Source: Cubamyces lactineus
Taxonomy: Eukaryota > Basidiomycota > Agaricomycetes > Polyporales > Polyporaceae
Reading direction: 5' to 3'
Length of the DNA: 64,000 bases
Assembly (NCBI GenBank): GCA_022376465.1
Contig: JACDTU010000013.1
Location: 926,501 to 990,500, forward strand
This document shows, piece by piece, positions 60,401 through 64,000 of this stretch. A program made the position numbers and the translations under genes. The notes beneath the pieces were generated by a model that was not told where the DNA came from, searched no databases, and worked only from the letters and a program-made list of their open reading frames with translations. Position 1 is the first letter of the stretch. Every line of letters starts with the position of its first letter.

Positions 60401-61209
60401 ATCTTTAAGTCGTAGGGGCGATGCTCCGGTAGGATGTCGGCCTTGGTCTTGCTGAAGACGTCCGCAAACTCGTGGTACTCCTCCGGAACTCCGGTGAGGT
60501 CCGGGGGAGAGTCGGAGATGGACGAACTCCGCGCAGTAGCCAAGTCCGGGGTAGACAGGTTCAGGGTATAGCTCGCGGACCCCGGGAGTTTGCAAGCCCG
60601 AGCGAAAGCAGCAGCGTTCACAAGGGAGATCCGGGGTACGGAGGTCGGAGTAGGAGAAGTCGGTAGTTCCGGAGTAGCCGGAGTAGACGGAGTAGACGGA
60701 GTACGCTCAGCCGGAGCTGGCGGGGGTACCATGGTGTCAGAAACAGGACACGGCGGGGGTGCGGAACGGAATTGGATGCTGCGCTTCTTCCAGTCAATCA
60801 ACGGATTGTAGGCGGAGAGCCAGCTGTATCCCAGAACGGCAGACACGGACTTGTCGAGCGGAGTAACATAGAAATCTATATTGAGGACTTCTCCAGACGG
60901 GAAATGTACGGGCAGAGTGGTAAACGAAGTAATCAGGTGGTTAGAAGTACCGTCAAAAAGCTGTAGACGGAGCGGGGTTACGGCGGTAGTTGGGAGTTGA
61001 TACATAGTCACGAAATCGGAGTCGATGAAACAATGGGAGGAACCGGAGTCGATAAGGGCGCGGAACGGAGTTGGGATAGGATCGGAGTACAAGTCGAGGA
61101 AGAGTGCATGGGGGTCGGAAAGAGCGGACGCGTTGAGCCTGAGGATCTCCGTACCGGAGGAGTCAACGCGGTCCTCACGGGGTACGGAGTTCGGAGGACC
61201 GCGGACTAA
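57484..61209 (-). CDS. pol: Retrotransposon Pol polyprotein with chromodomain
   Basis: One open frame of 1,241 codons downstream of the frameshift site, in the -1 frame relative to gag. In order: aspartic protease (ALIDSGSSHCFID), reverse transcriptase (VCVDYRGLNKIT; catalytic YLDDILIYSDN), RNase H (VETDASDYAIAGIL; TDHKNLVYF), and integrase with an HHCC finger (HDHPTAGHWGQNKTQ ... CTTCARAK) and D,D-35-E core residues in MDLIEQLP, TSDRGSEF and HPEGDGQTERVNQ. The GPY/F-like segment follows (KFLGPFTIIAQVG). The C-terminal chromodomain (YEISEILDSKIDRR ... YLVRWAGYEGTDEETSW) would target integration through histone marks. No internal stop seen. There is no start codon of its own at the gag junction, cons. 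with frameshift expression. Confidence 0.95.
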   Translation of the reverse strand, partial: LVRGPPNSVPREDRVDSSGTEILRLNASALSDPHALFLDLYSDPIPTPFRALIDSGSSHCFIDSDFVTMYQLPTTAVTPLRLQLFDGTSNHLITSFTTLPVHFPSGEVLNIDFYVTPLDKSVSAVLGYSWLSAYNPLIDWKKRSIQFRSAPPPCPVSDTMVPPPAPAERTPSTPSTPATPELPTSPTPTSVPRISLVNAAAFARACKLPGSASYTLNLSTPDLATARSSSISDSPPDLTGVPEEYHEFADVFSKTKADILPEHRPYDLKIDLEEGATPPLGPIYSLSKLELDTLREYIDENLRSGFIRPSNSPCGAPVLFVKKKDGSLRLCVDYRGLNKITRKDRYPLPLVSDLLDAPRKARIYTKIDLRHAYNLVRIAPGDEWKTAFRTRYGSFEWLVMPFGLSNAPAAFQRFVNDIFADMLDVCVIVYLDDILIYSDNPEQHRKHVKEVLRRLRKHRLYARADKCEFHTDSVEYLGYILSPTGLTMAESKVKAILDWPEPRKVRDIQSFLGFANFYRRFIPNYSEIVLPLTRLTRKSVPWHFSEECRSSFNALKKAFTTAPVLHHWMPDRPLTVETDASDYAIAGILSLTTESGELHPIAFHSRTLTGAELNYDTHDKELLAIFECFKTWRHYLEGSATPIDVVTDHKNLVYFATTKLLTRRQARWSEFLSQFNLVVRFRPGKLGAKPDALTRRWDVYPKEGGSDYSVVNPHNYRPVFTQEQLAASLRATYLRPPVLRASFVLDSEQLLSDIKSAQATPTPDPELSAALKLASEGNSRWSRDEDGLLRLSGRVYVPNSGDLRLRVLRACHDHPTAGHWGQNKTQALVLRDYAWPGLRLFVRDYCKSCTTCARAKVPRHLPYGTLKQLPIPERPWNSISMDLIEQLPNSAGYTAILVVVDRLTKQGIFIPTHDTLTASELADLFVLHVFSKHGVPSHVTSDRGSEFVSHFFRSLGKALDMRLHFTSGYHPEGDGQTERVNQTLEQYLRIYSNYQQDNWSQLLPLAEFAYNNAPSATTGISPFFANKGYNPAISVYPERDLTSARARDYAVDLDELHTQLRQQIAEAQARYQVQADKHRLPAPDFKVGDQVYVRAQHIRTTRPSKKLSEKFLGPFTIIAQVGTHSFTLRLPDSMRAVHPVFHVSQLEPATPNTIPGRVQTPPPPILVDGEPEYEISEILDSKIDRRRRSCQLLYLVRWAGYEGTDEETSWILATELGHAQELVSDFHAAYPDKPGPLAKLS

Positions 61210-62675
61210 TTTTTTGTCTCCTTCGGGGCTGCAGCCGGAGCGGGCGCAGCGGGAGCGGGGTTGGCTTGAGCGGCGCGACCCTTAGTCGCGGACGAGGTCT
61301 TCTTCGGACAAGCACTCGCGGTATGACCAGCTCCACCGCAGAAGAGACAGAGATTGTTGGCGAAACGGCGTTGACGCTCCTCGGGGGTGAGTTTTCCGTC
61401 CTTACCGAGCTTGTCGGTGTACGTCTTGGCCGGGGTCTTCGGAGTCTTAGGAGACTTCGACGAAGTACCGGAATTGCCGGACTTGGACGGGGTAGACGAG
61501 GAGGCCTGTCCGGAGTTGTTACCTCCGGACTTGTTGCCGGAGTTGGAGGACTTGGAGTCGGAGGTCGACTTGTTACCGGACTTCGAAGGTCCGGACTCGC
61601 GCGAGACCTCGGCCTTGCGCTCCCAGTAGCGGTTGTCGATCGACTGCGCGAGGTCGCGAAGGGCCACCAGGGTCTCGGGCTTGCCGACCTCGGAGATGCG
61701 GTCCTTGAGACGGTTCGGAAGTCCGTCGTAGAACCGGTACCGGAGCGGAGCATTACCCCAACGGACTTGAGTAGCGAGGCGGGTGAACTGAGTGATGTAC
61801 TTAGCTATCCGCTGGTTGTCGCCCATCCGGAGGTTCATCAGCTCATGCTCCGCAGCTCCGGAGGCGTCGTAAGGACCGAAGTTCACTCGGAGTTCCTCCT
61901 GGAAGTGGTCGTAGGATGTAAGGAAAATGGGGGGGTTGTCCGAGTCGCCTTCGAGGAGGTAGGGCTCGAACCACTGTAGCGCGGTGCCCTTGAGGAAGGA
62001 GATGGCGTAGGTCACCTTCTTCTCATCGGAGTCGAAGGTTCGGGGTCGGGCCTTGAAGACAAGTTCCAACTGCGTGAAGAAAGACCGGAGTTTGTTGGGG
62101 TCGGACCCGTCGAACTGGTCCGGCTCGCGGACGTTGTGCCGCTCGTTGTTCGAAGGTTGGGTAACCGCCGGAGTTGGAGCGGTAGTACGTTCGAGGGTAC
62201 GCGCGATGAGAGAGATCGCGGTCGCTAGTTGCGACTGAACCCGGTCTTCGGAGTCGGAGGAGTCCGAGCTTGAGCTAGTGTCGTCGTCTCCCGGCCCTTG
62301 TGGGTCGTTGTCCGGAGGGCCTGGCGGTCCTGGAGGGCCCGGCGGACCTGGAGGACTAGGCGGACCCGGAGGCCCGCGGCTCGGACCTGAAGGCTGACCC
62401 TCGGAGAACGGGTTCCCCGGAGATGGCTCGCGGGGTACCTGCGAGGCAGTCGCGGTAGAGATGACCAGAGGCTGAGGCGGGTCACCTTCGTCGTCCCCAT
62501 CGGAGGACGCTTCGACGATTGTTCGAGCGAACTGCCCGCGGCGGCTCGGAGTAGCTTCTTCTTGCGTCGCTGAGTCGCCTCGGCGAGCTGTCCAGCCACT
62601 CCAGTTCTCGGCGGGGTCTTCTTGCTCTAGGGCGCGAGATTGCGTCTGAGTGCGGACTACGGTTCGAGTGGACAT
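61206..62675 (-). CDS. gag: Retrotransposon Gag polyprotein
   Basis: 489 aa, starting MSTRTVVRTQTQSRALEQED only 31 nt after the 5' LTR. A Gly/Pro-rich low-complexity region (PGPPGPPG repeats) precedes the capsid-like retrotransposon Gag domain (FDGSDPNKLRSFFTQLELVF ... NFGPYDASGAAEHELMNLRMGDNQRIAKYITQF). A basic Ser/Lys-rich linker then leads to a CCHC zinc knuckle (CLFCGGAGHTASAC, about residues 442-455), the nucleocapsid RNA-binding element. The stop TAG at 61206-61208 immediately follows the slippery heptamer. Confidence 0.94.
   Translation of the reverse strand: MSTRTVVRTQTQSRALEQEDPAENWSGWTARRGDSATQEEATPSRRGQFARTIVEASSDGDDEGDPPQPLVISTATASQVPREPSPGNPFSEGQPSGPSRGPPGPPSPPGPPGPPGPPGPPDNDPQGPGDDDTSSSSDSSDSEDRVQSQLATAISLIARTLERTTAPTPAVTQPSNNERHNVREPDQFDGSDPNKLRSFFTQLELVFKARPRTFDSDEKKVTYAISFLKGTALQWFEPYLLEGDSDNPPIFLTSYDHFQEELRVNFGPYDASGAAEHELMNLRMGDNQRIAKYITQFTRLATQVRWGNAPLRYRFYDGLPNRLKDRISEVGKPETLVALRDLAQSIDNRYWERKAEVSRESGPSKSGNKSTSDSKSSNSGNKSGGNNSGQASSSTPSKSGNSGTSSKSPKTPKTPAKTYTDKLGKDGKLTPEERQRRFANNLCLFCGGAGHTASACPKKTSSATKGRAAQANPAPAAPAPAAAPKETKN
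61209..61215 (-). other. Putative -1 ribosomal frameshift site A_AAA_AAT
   Basis: The last gag codons read ACA AAA AAT TAG. The heptamer fits X_XXY_YYZ, and slipping back one base enters the pol frame, which is open from here onward. Confidence 0.7.
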
Positions 62676-62693
62676 ATTGAGTGAAACCCGGTG

Positions 62694-62704
62694 AGTTCGG
62701 AAAT
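62694..62704 (-). other. Primer-binding site, self-priming type
   Basis: ATTTCCGAACT on the sense strand, two bases after the 5' LTR. It is perfectly complementary to AGTTCGGAAAT at 63027-63017, the predicted first 11 nt of the transcript, as in Tf1. I see no tRNA 3'-end complement (TGG...). Confidence 0.65.
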
Positions 62705-63052
62705 ACTGTTAGGACCGTGCCGTCCGGGGGTACAACTCCGGTGGTCGGGACTTGGACGGAGTTCGGGGTCGGAGTACGACCGGAGGTCGGACTAGCACTG
62801 GGGTGAGGACTTTCGCGAAACTATTAGTAACGCACGGGTTCCGACTCGGTGTCCTCTATTTGCGGACTTCGGAGTACGGACTTGACGGGACGAAGGTCGG
62901 ACTTGGGAACGGGGTTGGGTCGAAGGGGTTGGTAGGAAGGGAACGAAGGTTGGTCGGACTAGAGGGTCGGGGTTGAGTGTCGGACTACGAGTTGAACCAG
63001 TAATGGGTATAACGAGATTTCCGAACTGAGTAGCTACTACATTCCGGGGCAG

Positions 63053-63060
63053 TATTTATA
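63053..63060 (-). promoter_or_regulatory. TATA box for gag-pol transcription
   Basis: TATAAATA on the sense strand inside the 5' LTR, 33 nt before the predicted transcript start at 63027. The same element is at 55429-55436 in the 3' LTR. Confidence 0.65.
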
Positions 63061-63239
63061 CTAAGTCAGAAACCCGATAGAAACAATAAGAGATGTACGT
63101 GATAGGAAGGAGTAGAACGAAAGTACGAAGTAACTTGCCAAGGGTAAGATAACGTAGATAGCTCAGTAAGCAAAAGCCTCATGTAGGTAGCGCCATGAGG
63201 GGTTATCTGAGACATGTAAGTCATGGGGTCGGGGGAAGT

Positions 63240-63395
63240 CCGAAGTACGGAGTACGAAGTGCGGAGTACGGAGAACGGAGTCGGGGGTACGGGGTACGGA
63301 AGAGCGGAGTACGGAGGAACGGAGTACGTAACGCGGAGTAAGGAGCGGGGTACGGGGGTTCGGGGATCGGGCTTCGGGGTTACAGCACGGAGCGT
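63240..63395. promoter_or_regulatory. CGG-triplet array in U3
   Basis: About 17 CGG triplets in some 155 bp on the plus strand, many as CGGAGTA or CGGAG units. The matching array in the left LTR is at about 55616-55771. CGG is the half-site of Zn2Cys6 factors. Confidence 0.5.
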
Positions 63396-63404
63396 AACAG
63401 AACT

Positions 63405-63714
63405 CTGCGTCTCGGAAGCGTGCGCGCCTGGATTGGTAACTTCTGGCTCACGATTGGAACAGTTGTAACCTCGCGCGCACGAGCGAAGGCAATACTGCTA
63501 CTGCTTGGATGTGTATTGGACTTGAATCACGAGCCCCCACGACCCTGGAGTCTTCAAGATCCAAGCCTCACGGTGCCGAGTGTAAAACCTCCGTGCATTC
63601 ACCTGTCGCCTTCTGGTGCGCGAGGCAGGCCGACGCAGGTGCAATTGTCCTACTCATAGTAGGCCTATTTAACATGTGATTATACCTGTTTCAGATAGGT
63701 GACGCTCAAGCGCA
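63405..63714. other. Spacer between retrotransposon and right arm
   Basis: Continuation of the pre-insertion sequence at 54625-55077. No feature recognised. Confidence 0.5.
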
Positions 63715-64000
63715 GGACGGTGGCTGCTCGCGCGCGTCGAGATGTCTGCACGCAGTGCGACTTCGCATGCGGATTATTCTGAAAAATGCCACCAAGCGCC
63801 CGCAAGGCCTCCTTCCAAATGGGGAGGATTTTGGGCGTCTTTTGGCCGGGCTCCGTGTATTTACGTTTGTTTGTTGCCAGCCGCTCTTGAGAGTTGAGGT
63901 GGGGGTCGTCCTCTGTTAGTATGTAGCATGTGACCTGATTCTCGTATGGCGCCTAATCCCGCGTTTATTCTGGATCCCGCTTTTCACCTACTACTGGAAT
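63715..64000. repeat. Inverted-repeat arm, right (cut by window end)
   Basis: Reverse complement of 54338-54624. The match runs to the last base of the window, so the true arm is probably longer. Confidence 0.93.

Larger units (their letters stand above)
55083..63399 (-). mobile_element. Complete chromodomain Ty3/Gypsy LTR retrotransposon with an antisense gene
   Basis: 8,317 bp, sense strand minus. It has two 693-bp LTRs beginning TGTTA and ending TAACA, and a GAACT target duplication at 55078-55082 and 63400-63404. In sense order: 5' LTR (63399-62707), primer-binding site, gag, pol (protease, reverse transcriptase, RNase H, integrase, chromodomain), then an oppositely oriented Zn2Cys6 gene, polypurine tract and 3' LTR (55775-55083). 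Protease-RT-RNaseH-integrase order and the C-terminal chromodomain place it in the chromovirus branch. Only two LTR differences were found (55275/62899 A/G and 55502/63126 T/C), and all frames are open, so the insertion is recent and may be active. Confidence 0.95.
62707..63399 (-). repeat. 5' LTR (right copy)
   Basis: U3 contains the CGG array (63240-63395) and a TATAAATA box at 63060-63053. R begins about 63027, 33 nt downstream of the TATA box. Confidence 0.96.

Overview
The window is genomic DNA from a filamentous basidiomycete, most likely an Agaricomycete of the polypore type; the species cannot be named from sequence alone. The reasons are dense GT-AG introns mostly of 45-70 nt, moderately high GC, and a family mix typical of mushroom genomes: MYND finger, T5orf172/DUF1766, DUF3632, HET and F-box proteins, serine-rich GPI-anchored secreted proteins, and a chromodomain Ty3/Gypsy element. 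I rebuilt 23 host gene models by hand. All but one of the multi-exon host models end in a coding length divisible by three with consensus splice sites; the exception is a weak 115-codon ORF.

Layout. 0.9-8.9 kb (all minus): MYND protein, the CCR4-NOT E3 ligase NOT4, and PDCD5. 9.3-13 kb (plus): T5orf172 protein and a two-domain cupredoxin-like GPI protein. 13.2-15.9 kb (minus): tandem DUF3632 paralogues. 16.9-24.5 kb (plus): HET-domain protein, RAD18, and a disordered-protein gene whose 5' end lies in a perfect 508-bp tandem duplication. 24.8-33.6 kb: Cys/Met-metabolism PLP enzyme, a diverged copy of the duplicated promoter module, a possible MITE, an F-box protein, an LEA-like small protein and a RsfS-type mitochondrial protein. 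33.9-49.7 kb: SHR3, histone H1, MZM1, a mitochondrial RF-1-domain protein, CAP/Srv2, a 20-exon PhoD-like phosphatase, BRE2/ASH2 and a UBE2L3-like E2. 51.1-52.4 kb: a small GPI protein with an internal duplication.

The last 10 kb is repeat territory. A complete 8,317-bp chromodomain Ty3/Gypsy retrotransposon (55083-63399, sense on minus) is flanked by a 5-bp target duplication. Its 693-bp LTRs differ at only two positions that I found, and its gag and pol frames are intact. It shows a -1 frameshift heptamer touching the gag stop, and an 11-nt complementarity between its predicted transcript start and its primer-binding site (Tf1-type self-priming). It also carries a second gene on the opposite strand, with its own TATA box and introns, encoding a canonical Zn(II)2Cys6 binuclear-cluster protein. 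Both LTRs carry a dense array of CGG triplets, the half-site recognised by this factor class, placed upstream of both the gag-pol and the antisense promoters. I infer, without proof, a self-encoded regulatory circuit; this is the best candidate for a little-described system here. The element sits between near-identical inverted arms of about 286 bp, the right one cut by the window edge.

Functionally the host genes are mostly housekeeping: ubiquitin signalling (NOT4, RAD18, E2, F-box), chromatin (H1, BRE2), mitochondrial translation and complex III assembly (RsfS, RF-1 domain, MZM1), permease folding (SHR3) and the actin/cAMP link (CAP). They are interleaved with fast-evolving, lineage-restricted families.
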